Shown: positions 26,640-34,649 of the stretch, one piece after another
How the letters are laid out: each line of letters opens with the position of its first letter
Numbering within the stretch: position 1 is the stretch's first letter
Virus record (IMG/VR): IMGVR_UViG_3300042449_001003
Coordinates: 1-48,282 of that record
Source: a virus
Length of the DNA stretch: 48,282 bases
Strand: one strand, 5' to 3'
Notes under the pieces: generated by a model
What the model saw: the letters and a program-made list of their open reading frames with translations, nothing else
Database searches by the model: none
Told to the model about the DNA's origin: nothing
Position numbers and translations under genes: made by a program

Positions 26640-26919
26640 TGTGGTAGCGTGCGAGAGCTTGGACTCGGTGCTTTTTGGCGCAGACAGAGCACATGGCTTT
26701 GCCGGGACGAGCCTTGGACTCGGCACATTGAGTGCATAGTCCCGATGCTCGGAGGGACTTGTAGCGTGCTGTCTGGTAAGCCTTTATGTCGCGGACCTTA
26801 TACTCGACTTTGTAAGGGCCGCGAGGCTTGCCAAGGCTTGCCTTGATGGCTGACACCTTTTTGTGCGGAGACAGCGACTCGTCTTCGATGATTTCTCGGA
26901 TTCGTTTCAGATAGTTCAT
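26632..26919 (-). CDS. Small zinc-binding protein, 95 aa
   Basis: A helical basic N-terminus is followed by SLRASGLCTQCAESKARPGKAMCSVC, giving two CxxC pairs 17 residues apart, a plausible zinc ribbon. Such short proteins in phages often bind DNA. The ATG lies after the helicase stop, and the GAGGAGG inside the helicase's last codons serves as a possible ribosome site about 14 nt upstream. Overlaps the HNH gene by 8 nt. Confidence 0.6.
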   Translation of the reverse strand: MNYLKRIREIIEDESLSPHKKVSAIKASLGKPRGPYKVEYKVRDIKAYQTARYKSLRASGLCTQCAESKARPGKAMCSVCAKKHRVQALARYHNG

Positions 26920-26922
26920 GGT

Positions 26923-28356
26923 TTAGCAAAAGTCCTCCTCATGTTTGATGGTTAGTTTCTTCCTTGGCACCGCGCCTTCGCGGTAAGATTCTAGTAACTG
27001 GAGCGCAGTTAAAAGTCGGTCTTCTGTGACCTTTTTCTCCTCGATCACCGTTGCTACTGCGTAGTCCACTGTATCCGGGATCATCAGTCGATAGACCGTC
27101 ACTACGCTTCCTTGTCCTCGCCGGTCGAGACGAGCAATCATCTGCTCGTAGTCCTCTCGGCTGTAGGTCAGTGTAAGCCAGACAAGTGTGTTTCCCCCGT
27201 GCTGGAGATTGAGCCCGTGACCAACGCTCTTCGGATGGGCGACCAAGATGGGGATCTTCTTGTTGTTCCAATCCTCTAAAAGCTGTTTCTGAGAGGTTTG
27301 ATTCTTGGCATCCGCAAAGAATCGGGCCTTGGGAAAGTATTTTCGTAGCCTCTCCTGTTCGTGCCTGAAGGCGCACGCTACCAGCACCGGCCCCTCCGTC
27401 TGCTTGATGATCTTCTCCAGTGCTTTGATCTTCAGATCATGGATGTCGTGCCACTTGCTGTCGGCGTCATAGATGCTCCCCGACGTGAACTGGAGCAGCT
27501 TGGCGACCAGTGCCGCAGCATTTGGAGCCGTGATCTCCGCTGACTTCAACTGGAGCACCAGTTCCTTCTCGAACTCCTTGTAGTCGTGGACGAGGTTCTT
27601 GGGCAGATGCACTTCCACGTCCTCAACCACTGTCTCCGGCAGGTTGAGCCAGTCTTTCGAGCGGAGCGTGAGGGTGATGTCGGCTAGCCGGTTCTCGATG
27701 GCTTCACCGGAGCCTGGAAGTTCTTTCCACTTGTAGCCCCCATACCCAGACTGCTTGAAGTAGGTCTGTTTGAAGTGCTCGAACGCACGACCAAGCCTCT
27801 TCCCGTTATCAACGAAACGTGCTTGGGCGAAGAGATCAAGAAGCGAGTTCGGAGCGGGGGTGCCAGTGAGCGCCCATATACGTTTGTGGATTTCATGCGT
27901 AACTTCACGGCGGTATAAATTGGCTCTCTTGGAGGTGGGGTTTTTGAGCTTGGTGGATTCATCCACTATCGTCAGGTCAAATGGGAGTCCTAGCCCCATG
28001 CTCCGCCGAGTCTTTACCAACTCGACGAGCTTGGGGATGGACTCGTAGTTGCAAACGTAGATGTGAGCTTTGCCTTGCAGGAACGCACGCTTGCCCGCAG
28101 GAGAGCGTAGGTTTGCCACCTTCATCCACTTAAAGTCGTCCCACCTCTCCACCTCCAGAGGCCAAGTCAGGTTTGCCACACGCATTGGAGCGAGGACGAG
28201 AGCGCCGATGGTCTGTTTCCGTTGGAACAGGGTGTTCAGCGCCGACAACGTAGCTGCGGTCTTCCCGATGCCGACGCCGACGAAGCCAAGAGCGTGCGGG
28301 TGGTCGAGGAGATGCTGTGTCAGCAGGTCTTGGGGTTCTGAAGAAGGGAACTTCAT
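26923..28356 (-). CDS. SNF2/SF2-type DNA helicase-translocase, 477 aa
   Basis: Walker A FVGVGIGKTAATL (about residues 25-37), Walker B TIVDESTKLKN (about 129-139), motif III SALTGTPAPN-like (WALTGTPAPNS), and in the second RecA domain LVWLTLTYSREDYEQMIARLDRRGQ matching motif VI of SNF2 proteins. Such phage helicases occur in replication/recombination modules with VRR-NUC, PolA and VapE-like genes. The start overlaps the stop of a 55-aa gene. It ends with EEDFC, a tail shared by other proteins here. Confidence 0.85.
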   Translation of the reverse strand: MKFPSSEPQDLLTQHLLDHPHALGFVGVGIGKTAATLSALNTLFQRKQTIGALVLAPMRVANLTWPLEVERWDDFKWMKVANLRSPAGKRAFLQGKAHIYVCNYESIPKLVELVKTRRSMGLGLPFDLTIVDESTKLKNPTSKRANLYRREVTHEIHKRIWALTGTPAPNSLLDLFAQARFVDNGKRLGRAFEHFKQTYFKQSGYGGYKWKELPGSGEAIENRLADITLTLRSKDWLNLPETVVEDVEVHLPKNLVHDYKEFEKELVLQLKSAEITAPNAAALVAKLLQFTSGSIYDADSKWHDIHDLKIKALEKIIKQTEGPVLVACAFRHEQERLRKYFPKARFFADAKNQTSQKQLLEDWNNKKIPILVAHPKSVGHGLNLQHGGNTLVWLTLTYSREDYEQMIARLDRRGQGSVVTVYRLMIPDTVDYAVATVIEEKKVTEDRLLTALQLLESYREGAVPRKKLTIKHEEDFC

Positions 28357-28520
28357 TGCTTTAAGCTGTATTCGTAACGGTGCGCCAGAACACGCCAGTC
28401 GATTAAAAGGTCAAAACATCCGGGTACTTTGTGGATAAAGTCTGAACCAAATCCCCAACTGTCAACGTTGGTTATAAACTCGTCTCGTAGAAGCTGTTTG
28501 TGTATTTTTTCCAGAAGCAT
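28353..28520 (-). CDS. Small hypothetical protein, 55 aa
   Basis: Reading on the minus strand from ATG 28520 gives a 55-residue protein, MLLEKIHKQLLRDEFI..., with several aromatic residues and ending in EYSLKQ. The start comes 1 nt after the VRR-NUC stop, downstream of the GAGAATTTTGCTAAC element, and its TGA overlaps the helicase ATG (ATGA). This fit to both neighbours supports a real gene. No family recognised. Confidence 0.6.
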   Translation of the reverse strand: MLLEKIHKQLLRDEFITNVDSWGFGSDFIHKVPGCFDLLIDWRVLAHRYEYSLKQ

Positions 28521-28521
28521 G

Positions 28522-28836
28522 TTAGCAAAATTCTCGATCCGTTTTCAATAGTTTTCGAATGAACTCGCAGCCGTCCTCGACGTTGTCGCACCAAGTAGCT
28601 AGGCAGTTCTGTTTCGTGAGTTTGATGATCTCCCCCATCTGGAGCGGTGTGGGTTTCTTGCCCGCAGCCTTCACTTCGAGGAACCCAATCACCCCTTGCG
28701 GAGTGATGATCATCCGATCAGGGACGGCGCGGCGTGCGGGACTAACAAATTTAAGGTATAGACAGCCGTGCTTCTTGGCGAACTCACCGATTTTCTTCTC
28801 GATGTCTTTTTCGAGTTGGGGGCCGACGGGTTTCAC
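28522..28836 (-). CDS. VRR-NUC domain nuclease, 104 aa
   Basis: Pattern GCLYLKFVSPARRAVPDRMI, then VIGFLEVKAAGKKPTPLQ gives the PD-(D/E)XK acids (D of VPDR and E-V-K) of the VRR-NUC family of Holliday-junction or flap-type nucleases. I prefer the GTG at 28836, which overlaps the exonuclease stop (GTGA); an upstream ATG at 28890 would add 18 residues inside the previous gene. Usual length about 100 residues. It ends in DREFC. Partner genes are the exonuclease and the SNF2-like helicase. Confidence 0.8.
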   Translation of the reverse strand: MKPVGPQLEKDIEKKIGEFAKKHGCLYLKFVSPARRAVPDRMIITPQGVIGFLEVKAAGKKPTPLQMGEIIKLTKQNCLATWCDNVEDGCEFIRKLLKTDREFC

Positions 28837-29453
28837 AGAATCAGTTCTCTTTGAAGTTGGTCCATCTCTGCCTGTTTCTCCGCCTTGCACAGCTCCTGAA
28901 ACGCCGGGAGCAGGATCAGGTGGTTCACCTGCGAAATGGCGTCGTCGAGAGCGTTGTGGTGCGTGCCCACACGAGCAGGCATCTTGATGTGGGGGTACAT
29001 CGCTTTAAGGGTGCGGTAGCAGCGGTCGTTCCAGAATTTCCAAGGTGCCTCCAAGCCGAGCAGGTCGTAGGCTGCTTTCAGGAGCACGTTGTCGAAGTTG
29101 GCACCGTTTCCCCAGAGTTCTAGGTCTGGATTTGCTGCGTAGCCTGTCGGTGTGAATGGAGCTTCACACCACACTGAAAAAGCTTCCAAGACGTAACTCA
29201 AAAAAGAAGACTCTTTCTGAAACTCCTCTCTTGCTGCGCCCGACTGCTTCATCCACCACTTGACGGTGTCCACGTCGATGAGCATCCCCGCATCGACGCA
29301 GCTTTGCATGTCGATCCTCATGTAGAATGGCTCGCCGTACGGTCCGTTCTCGTCGAACTTAGTGGTTCCGATGGAGGTGATGATGGAGCCTGGGCGGGTG
29401 CCCATCGTTTCGAGGTCAACGCAGACCCTCGTAGGTTTGATTTTTGGGTTCAT
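28833..29453 (-). CDS. DnaQ-like 3'-5' exonuclease, 206 aa
   Basis: VCVDLETMGT (Exo I acids D and E), SIITSIGTTKF, VDTVKWWMKQSG, an ELWGNGANFDNVLL segment (Exo II) and THHNALDDAISQ (Exo III, H and D) make a DEDDh exonuclease like those in phage replication modules, related to exonuclease VIII or RNase T. It degrades 3' ends, probably in recombination or proofreading. It starts 10 nt after a probable -10 box, with no Shine-Dalgarno, so it heads a leftward unit to at least 26349. Confidence 0.85.
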   Translation of the reverse strand: MNPKIKPTRVCVDLETMGTRPGSIITSIGTTKFDENGPYGEPFYMRIDMQSCVDAGMLIDVDTVKWWMKQSGAAREEFQKESSFLSYVLEAFSVWCEAPFTPTGYAANPDLELWGNGANFDNVLLKAAYDLLGLEAPWKFWNDRCYRTLKAMYPHIKMPARVGTHHNALDDAISQVNHLILLPAFQELCKAEKQAEMDQLQRELIL

Positions 29454-29463
29454 AGAGGTAGTA

Positions 29464-29492
29464 AACTTATTTCAGTTTGTCGAAATTGTCGA
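29464..29492 (-). promoter_or_regulatory. Promoter with embedded operator before the exonuclease gene
   Basis: On the minus strand TCGACA (29492-29487) and TAAGTT (29469-29464) are 17 bp apart, with TTTCGACAAACTGAAA (29485-29470) filling the spacer. The -10 box is followed by TACTACC, like the TACTACG at 38897-38891. The ATG starts 10 nt after the -10 box. The -35 box is weak. Confidence 0.5.
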
Positions 29493-29493
29493 A

Positions 29494-31653
29494 TTATTTC
29501 TGATAAAATTCAACCTCCCCGCCTTCAGCGGCGAGGGGCATACCTTCGGCCCATGAGGGGAGCTTGGTGAGGCACTCGACGAAGTGGTCGGCTGACTGTC
29601 CTGCGAGGGGATCGTACTCGGAGAGGGCTTCGTCGTGGATGAGGGCGACGATCTTGTAGCCTGCGCGGGAGGCGTTGATGGCACCGTGGGCCATGAAGTC
29701 TGCCGCAATCGCTTGCGTACTGTTTTCCACCAGCGATCCGCCATATGTGGCTACTCGTCCCCAAACTGCCTTCATCGGTATCTGGCCAAAAAAGGTGATC
29801 GCTTCCGACATTCTAGCTTTGGGATGCTTCTGTTTGACCTTGGCTACTTGATCAGGCGTCGGGTTGAATAGTTTCTTCTGCTCGTAACTTATGACCTTGC
29901 GAATCTGGATTGGTTTTCCTTCTTCGTCAGTTCCGTTCACCAACTCGACCTTCTCCTCTTTCCACACAAGCTGGGGAGTAAGCTGAGGTTGTGGGTAAGC
30001 GAGCTTCCTGCCGCTGGGGAGACGCATGAACAAGTAGTCCATGCCTGCGGTCTTGGTCCTGAAGAAACCGCAGTTCACACCGAACGGGTAAACCTTTCCT
30101 GGGTTTCTGATGGCGTTCTTGGCAGCGTCCTCAGTCGTTCGCCAGTGAACGACGACTGCTGGGTTGGCTTCCCTCCATTGACTGATGATGTCCGGGAGTT
30201 CTTCTTTGGTGAGTCCGTTCTTCAGTGCTCCCATGCGTTCGAGAGCACCGACTCCGCCCCCGAAACCACACGCAAGCTCGGCCTGTTTACCTTTTTGGCG
30301 TAGAGGATGCTTCTCTCCGCGAGCTTCATACGACTCAAACTCCGAGAAAGGAACCTTGAACATCATGGACGCCGACGCCTCGTAAATCTTGCCGTGCGTT
30401 TTGAACACGTCGAGCCTCCACTTCTCCTGCGCTTGCCATGCGATGATGCGCGCTTCGATGGCCGCGTAATCGGCATCTAGCATCGGTCCCTTGTCTTGGA
30501 TGAAATGCCTGATGCACGACGAAACAACTTCAAGAGGTGGTCCATACACAAGATTGAGCCAGTCACGGTTGCATCCTGCAATGATGTCGTCGTAGGCTTT
30601 ACCTGTCAGTTTCTTGAGATACTCAGCAGGGCGTTTGAAGTTTTGAGGTTGGACAAGTGATGCACTCCATCGCCCCGTGCCTGCGCCATGGTACACCAGT
30701 GTCCCCCGGACACGGTTGTCTTGTGGACCTGCACAGCCGAGCATTGCCGGGATCTTCTTGAGTGAAGCGTAACTCACCCTCTTCTTCAATGTCAGAGCAC
30801 GGCCAAGAGGTGTCGAGTCATCGAACTCCTCGTCCTCGAAAATCTCCTCCAGTGTGTCAGCACGAAGGTTGTCATGTTTGAAACCGTTCTTCTGTAGCCA
30901 TTCGACCACGCGATCACGTTGAGTGTGCTCGAAGCCGGTGAGTTTCCTGAACTCTTCAGCGAGAGCCTCCGTCTCCTCGTTCACCAGTTTCTCCGCCTTG
31001 CGGAGCGCGTCGAGGTTCACGGGGAAGCCACGGCAGTTGATGTCAATGTCTAAGAGAAACGTCTGGAGTGGGAATCCGGTAAGCTCGAAGTCTTTCAACG
31101 TCCTGTGAATTTCTTGTTCGACCTTAACATCGGTTAAACAATAGTCCGTGAAGTCCTTGAAAGCCTCCGGCTCGTCAGTCGGTTCGATGAACTCGCCTTT
31201 CCGTTTGCCGACAGTCTGCGGGACGGAGAACTTGCGAATCAGACCTTTGCCTTTGCTGTCCTTCAGGTTCTTCAGGTTCAACGTCTCCGCCAGCTTCTCC
31301 AGGCTCGCAGGCAGGGCGGCACGTCTGCCCATAGCTGCGGTGCAACGCCATTGGTGATGAGCGGGCGGAGCGAAGCCCGTCGTCTTCTCCATGAGGGCGT
31401 CGAGGCAGGCTATCTCGAATTGCGCGTTGTGGGCATAAACGATGGAGTCGGGGTGGGATAGCTTGGCGAGCAGGTGCTCTGAGTCTTGGTAGCCTTCCTC
31501 ACATCCAGGCACCCACAGTTCAGGATCACGCTCCCCCTCCGCAATCGCGATGCACAGAATTTCTGTGCTAGGGTCTCTCGCGTATCGGTGCGCGCCGACC
31601 TTCTTCAAGTCAGCGCGGGACCGAGTCTCGATGTCAACATGATAGGTGGGCAT
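29494..31653 (-). CDS. polA: DNA polymerase, family A, 719 aa
   Basis: Starts with a DEDD exonuclease segment YHVDIETRSRADL (residues 4-16) and YAHNAQFEIACLDAL. The polymerase domain has motif A LDADYAAIEARIIAW at about 391-405, the O-helix-like region with RQKGKQAELACGFGGGVGAL, and motif C ALIHDEALSEYD at about 670. This is a typical phage replicative PolI-like enzyme with proofreading. The leader (31654-31832) is long and structured, and GGGAGGA lies 19 nt before the ATG, unusually far for a ribosome site. Confidence 0.9.
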   Translation of the reverse strand: MPTYHVDIETRSRADLKKVGAHRYARDPSTEILCIAIAEGERDPELWVPGCEEGYQDSEHLLAKLSHPDSIVYAHNAQFEIACLDALMEKTTGFAPPAHHQWRCTAAMGRRAALPASLEKLAETLNLKNLKDSKGKGLIRKFSVPQTVGKRKGEFIEPTDEPEAFKDFTDYCLTDVKVEQEIHRTLKDFELTGFPLQTFLLDIDINCRGFPVNLDALRKAEKLVNEETEALAEEFRKLTGFEHTQRDRVVEWLQKNGFKHDNLRADTLEEIFEDEEFDDSTPLGRALTLKKRVSYASLKKIPAMLGCAGPQDNRVRGTLVYHGAGTGRWSASLVQPQNFKRPAEYLKKLTGKAYDDIIAGCNRDWLNLVYGPPLEVVSSCIRHFIQDKGPMLDADYAAIEARIIAWQAQEKWRLDVFKTHGKIYEASASMMFKVPFSEFESYEARGEKHPLRQKGKQAELACGFGGGVGALERMGALKNGLTKEELPDIISQWREANPAVVVHWRTTEDAAKNAIRNPGKVYPFGVNCGFFRTKTAGMDYLFMRLPSGRKLAYPQPQLTPQLVWKEEKVELVNGTDEEGKPIQIRKVISYEQKKLFNPTPDQVAKVKQKHPKARMSEAITFFGQIPMKAVWGRVATYGGSLVENSTQAIAADFMAHGAINASRAGYKIVALIHDEALSEYDPLAGQSADHFVECLTKLPSWAEGMPLAAEGGEVEFYQK

Positions 31654-31832
31654 GATCTCAAAACAAAAGAAGTCCTCCCGTCCGCCGCTCCTTTCGGTTT
31701 ACAAGCCGATTTAGATCGCTGACGCGGTGTTGAGCCGTTGAAGGCTACGGGAGGAAATTGGATGGGCAGTTGTCTCCGAAACAACGTCTCAGGCTAACGC
31801 CTGTGTTTTGCACTAAACTATACCCAAAGGTT
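31654..31832 (-). promoter_or_regulatory. Structured leader RNA of the DNA polymerase gene
   Basis: Non-coding 179 bp between the ssDNA-binding gene and the polymerase. On the minus-strand RNA I see in order: hairpin CAGGC-GTTA-GCCTG (31803-31790), hairpin GTTGT-N7-ACAAC (31785-31769), then a 9-bp long-range stem TCCTCCCGT (31755-31747) with ACGGGAGGA (31681-31673). That stem encloses the hairpins AGCC-N6-GGCT (31746-31733) and TCGG-N8-CCGA (31709-31694). The closing stem sequesters GGGAGGA, the only Shine-Dalgarno-like sequence before the ATG. A TATAGT at 31822-31817 could be a -10 box, with a poor -35. Confidence 0.5.
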
Positions 31833-32411
31833 TTACGCTGCGTCTTCGGAGTCATCCGACTCGTCGGAGAACACGTCCTCTGCGCGGACACGGCTTCCGC
31901 CGCCACTGAGAGGCTCGCCATCTTTGAGGAACTGAATAGCCTCGAAGCCTGCGAACAGGCCGCGACCGCCGTTCTCGGTGCCGTAGAAGCGAACGACTAC
32001 TTTGCAGAAGGAACCAGAGTAAGGCTTGTTATCTTCAGCCGCCAGAGGCGTGCGACCGTCCACATCGACGATGACTGGGCGGTTCTTGTTGCTGGCAGAG
32101 ACGACCTTCATGCCTTTGTAGGCGTCCTTGATCTCGTCGTCCTTGTCCGTGTGGGTGTTGCCGTCCGACACGCAGAAGCGTTTCGGGTCTTTCCAGACAA
32201 GCGGGTGCTTCTTCCACTTGTCGAGGGAGACGTGCTTCACGGCAGCGTCGATTGACTTCATCGCTGCTTTGCCGTCAGCCGTGCTAGGGTCGATGATGCA
32301 GGTGACTTTGAACTTGGGGTTTCCCTGGTTGAGTTGTCCCTCAAAAGGTTTGAAGCAGTGGAGGTAATCGACGCGACATTTGATGATCGCTGTTGCTGGG
32401 TCTAGTGGCAT
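31833..32411 (-). CDS. DUF2815-like ssDNA-binding protein, 192 aa
   Basis: Start set at ATG 32411 (MPLDPATAIIKCRVDYLHCF), since the longer frame runs into the promoter and the neighbouring gene. The order of beta strands (FKVTCIIDPST, NRPVIVDVDGRTPL, GSFCKVVVRFYGTENGGRG) and an acidic end (EDVFSDESDDSEDAA) fit the DUF2815 family of OB-fold ssDNA-binding proteins found next to phage PolA and DUF2800 genes. It would coat single-stranded DNA and recruit partners through its acidic tail. Leader about 50-60 nt from a strong promoter. Confidence 0.75.
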   Translation of the reverse strand: MPLDPATAIIKCRVDYLHCFKPFEGQLNQGNPKFKVTCIIDPSTADGKAAMKSIDAAVKHVSLDKWKKHPLVWKDPKRFCVSDGNTHTDKDDEIKDAYKGMKVVSASNKNRPVIVDVDGRTPLAAEDNKPYSGSFCKVVVRFYGTENGGRGLFAGFEAIQFLKDGEPLSGGGSRVRAEDVFSDESDDSEDAA

Positions 32412-32471
32412 GGTAGTAGTGTAGTTTGAACTGAGTGTATAAGAGGCGAGTTGTTTCGCTTTAACGGAGTA

Positions 32472-32500
32472 ACTATATTTCGAGATACTGAAACTGTCAA
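32472..32500 (-). promoter_or_regulatory. Promoter with embedded operator for the ssDNA-binding gene
   Basis: On the minus strand TTGACA (32500-32495) and TATAGT (32477-32472) are exactly 17 bp apart. TTTCAGTATCTCGAAA (32493-32478) occupies the spacer, in the inverted orientation compared with most sites. The -10 box is followed by TACTCCG. Best overall promoter of the set; the leader is about 55 nt, so this mRNA is not leaderless. Confidence 0.65.
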
Positions 32501-32508
32501 GGGGTGAT

Positions 32509-33243
32509 TTAACAAAAATCGTCGTTCGGGTAAGCGGCTGAAATTCTGGACTGAGCGATCTTGAAGTACTTTTCGTCCTGCTCAATGCCGATGAATTTAC
32601 GTCCCAAGTTACCGCAGGCGACTCCTGTCGTGCCGCTGCCCATCGTGTTGTCGAGGACCAGTTCGCCTTCGTTGGTGTAGGTCTTGATGAGATACTCCAT
32701 CAGGGCGACGGGCTTCTGAGTGGGGTGGACTTTATCTTTCGATGAAGACCCCTGAAAATTCAAAACTGTTGTCGGGTATCGGAAACCGGAGTTATCATTT
32801 CCCTCTCTTTTGTCCGCCCCAAAATTGGCGCTTTTATTTTTACCACATTTGTCCTTATAAGGTTCACCCAGCTTCATCTGAGGTAGATAAAGCGGGGTTG
32901 TCTGACAGAAGACAAGTACGTCCTCTTTATCGCGCAAGGGGGCTTTTTTAGCGTTTAAATGCCCAGTACCTCGTTCCTTCTGCCAAACCCAGTCGTATTT
33001 GAATTCCTTCAAATTGCTGCACACAAGCACGCTTGTAAATGGTTGGGCAGCCGTCAGCACGATAGCTGCTGAAGGTTTGCACACTCTCCGATAAGCGGCC
33101 CACAAAGTCGGCAGGTCAATCACACTGTCCCATTTATTCTGTGTCGTCCCGTACGGCAAATCACACATGACCATGTCCACGCTGCCATCCGGTATGCGCT
33201 CCATTGCAGACAGGCACTCTTCGTTCCAAAGGGTGTAGTTCAT
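32509..33243 (-). CDS. DNA N6/N4 methyltransferase, 244 aa
   Basis: Catalytic motif IV appears as CDLPYGTTQNKWD (DLPY in place of DPPY, near residues 28-40), and the SAM-binding motif I as DNTMGSGTTGVACG near 200-213, followed by FIGIEQDEKYF. This order is that of beta-class amino-methyltransferases. It may protect phage DNA from host restriction. The ATG (33243) shares a base with the upstream TGA (TGATG) within the GGAGGACTTTTGC element. Ends in NDDFC. Confidence 0.85.
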   Translation of the reverse strand: MNYTLWNEECLSAMERIPDGSVDMVMCDLPYGTTQNKWDSVIDLPTLWAAYRRVCKPSAAIVLTAAQPFTSVLVCSNLKEFKYDWVWQKERGTGHLNAKKAPLRDKEDVLVFCQTTPLYLPQMKLGEPYKDKCGKNKSANFGADKREGNDNSGFRYPTTVLNFQGSSSKDKVHPTQKPVALMEYLIKTYTNEGELVLDNTMGSGTTGVACGNLGRKFIGIEQDEKYFKIAQSRISAAYPNDDFC

Positions 33244-34448
33244 CAGCAAAAGTCCTCCGCTCCAGTCTCATCAGAAAACACGTTCGCCAGATTCTCCGAG
33301 CCATAGACAGGTCGTGGATCGTCAACTGAAACGAGCGTCGGCCCCCCTTCAGGCTTGACGATGAGTTTCTGGATGACGCTCCACTCGTCTTTCTCGAAGT
33401 CGATTTCAAACTCAGCCGCCTGTGCTGGTGTGATGATGTCTTCTTTCACACACTCCTCGCGCTTCAGCTTCTCCAACAGCTTCTCCTTGGCGAGGTCTGG
33501 GTTGCCCCACTTGCGGTGTCCGCCTTTTCCTTTCACCAGCTTCAAGCCAGGAAGCGGTTTGCCGCTGAGTGCCATTGCCAGACCATACTTCTCGATGGAG
33601 CCGAGCCACTTCTTGATGTCGTCCACTTTGAGGATGAGCTTGGAGAGCACGTCGTCGGAGACACTGTCAGCTTTCGGCAGCTTCGGTACTTCTCCTGATG
33701 TGATCGTCTCAAGCGGCGTATCGTCGAGCAACCACTTCGTCCGGGCCTCGCAGAAGCTCTCACAAGGACAGAACTGGCACGTCTTGGTGCCGGGACGGAA
33801 CTCCAAGGTGAGTGCTTTGGCCTGGATGTCCTCCGCAGGTCCGAGCACGCGGTCGTCCGTAAACTGAACGAGTTCCTTGTAGTCGAGGGCCCAGGTTGAC
33901 TGCTTGTCTCCCTGACGCACTCTCGGCTGGTAAATGTGCATGTGGACGGTCTGAGTCTTGAGCTTGAGTTGCTCGATCATCGACCGTGCGTAGATCGCCA
34001 TCTGGAGATTCTCGAACGCGGAGACGGCGACTCCCTGACCGTACTTGTAGTCGGCGATATGGACGCCGTCGTCAGCAACACAGCAGAAGTCAACGTAGCC
34101 GTTGCGGGCAAGCATGTAGAAGAGGTTGACCTTCAGTTCGCTCCACCACCTGTGGCCCATCCCTGTGCGTTTCAGGTGCTCCGTCTGTCCGGGAGCTTTC
34201 TTATCGAGGCAGAAGGCGACGAACGCGGAGGCGTGCGTCTTCATCTCCGGCGTAGCCTTGGGGTTGATGGCAGTCCGCTTGAACATCGCCTCGACGACAC
34301 CGTGAGCTACAGTCCCTTCGACCGAGAACTCCGTGTCTTGTGGCGGGATGCGCGAGGCGTTCTGGACGACGTAGTGGGGTTGGGCCGTGCATTCGGTCCA
34401 CGTCGCTGCGGCGGATGCGTTGAGATTGAGTTTGAGGTATCGGCTCAT
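33243..34448 (-). CDS. DUF2800-like RecB/Cas4-type nuclease, 401 aa
   Basis: WTECTAQPHYV near the start, EGTVAHGVVEAMF (His of the nuclease core), NGYVDFCCVADDGVHIADYKYGQG (D and DYKYG as the PD-(D/E)XK core) and CQFCPCESFCEAR, a four-Cys group as in Cas4/AddB-like iron-sulfur nucleases. DUF2800 proteins neighbour DUF2815 and PolA in phage modules. Probably a 5' or end-processing exonuclease in recombination. Ends in GAEDFC. Confidence 0.75.
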   Translation of the reverse strand: MSRYLKLNLNASAAATWTECTAQPHYVVQNASRIPPQDTEFSVEGTVAHGVVEAMFKRTAINPKATPEMKTHASAFVAFCLDKKAPGQTEHLKRTGMGHRWWSELKVNLFYMLARNGYVDFCCVADDGVHIADYKYGQGVAVSAFENLQMAIYARSMIEQLKLKTQTVHMHIYQPRVRQGDKQSTWALDYKELVQFTDDRVLGPAEDIQAKALTLEFRPGTKTCQFCPCESFCEARTKWLLDDTPLETITSGEVPKLPKADSVSDDVLSKLILKVDDIKKWLGSIEKYGLAMALSGKPLPGLKLVKGKGGHRKWGNPDLAKEKLLEKLKREECVKEDIITPAQAAEFEIDFEKDEWSVIQKLIVKPEGGPTLVSVDDPRPVYGSENLANVFSDETGAEDFC

Positions 34449-34591
34449 TTCCAGAGGAGTGCGTTGTGGAGGTTTTTGAGGATTTGCATTTCTGTCATGT
34501 GGTCATTCACCCAAGCATAACGGAATAAGGCTATGGTGATGTAGCTTGTCAGCGCCAGCGCAGCTAGTTGTAGGTAGTCGATTGTCTTCAT
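34445..34591 (-). CDS. Small membrane protein, 48 aa
   Basis: Minus-strand frame from ATG 34591: MKTIDYLQLAALALTSYITI then a hydrophobic continuation ALFRYAWV, so one transmembrane helix near residues 5-28, followed by an amphipathic end (MTEMQILKNLHNALLWK). Its TGA overlaps the nuclease start (ATGA). The ATG follows a terminator-like hairpin by 18 nt. No family recognised; inner-membrane location inferred. Confidence 0.55.
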   Translation of the reverse strand: MKTIDYLQLAALALTSYITIALFRYAWVNDHMTEMQILKNLHNALLWK

Positions 34592-34608
34592 AGGCTTGTA
34601 CTACCAAA

Positions 34609-34634
34609 GGGCGCGGCTCCGAAGAACCGCGCCC
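34609..34634 (-). terminator. Strong GC hairpin with UUCG loop
   Basis: On the minus strand GGGCGCGGTTC pairs with GAGCCGCGCCC (11 pairs, one G-U) around a TTCG tetraloop closed by C-G, an exceptionally stable loop. It lies 15 nt past the stop of the 234-aa gene. Only TTT follows, so it is either a partial intrinsic terminator or an RNA-stabilising hairpin. Confidence 0.6.
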
Positions 34635-34649
34635 GATTGCGGCGGGGGT

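Noticed and set aside
31674-31754. An 81-nt segment closed by a 7-bp stem, the size of a tRNA.
   Set aside because: No T-loop, D-loop or 7-nt anticodon loop can be fitted on either strand. It is better described as part of a leader RNA.
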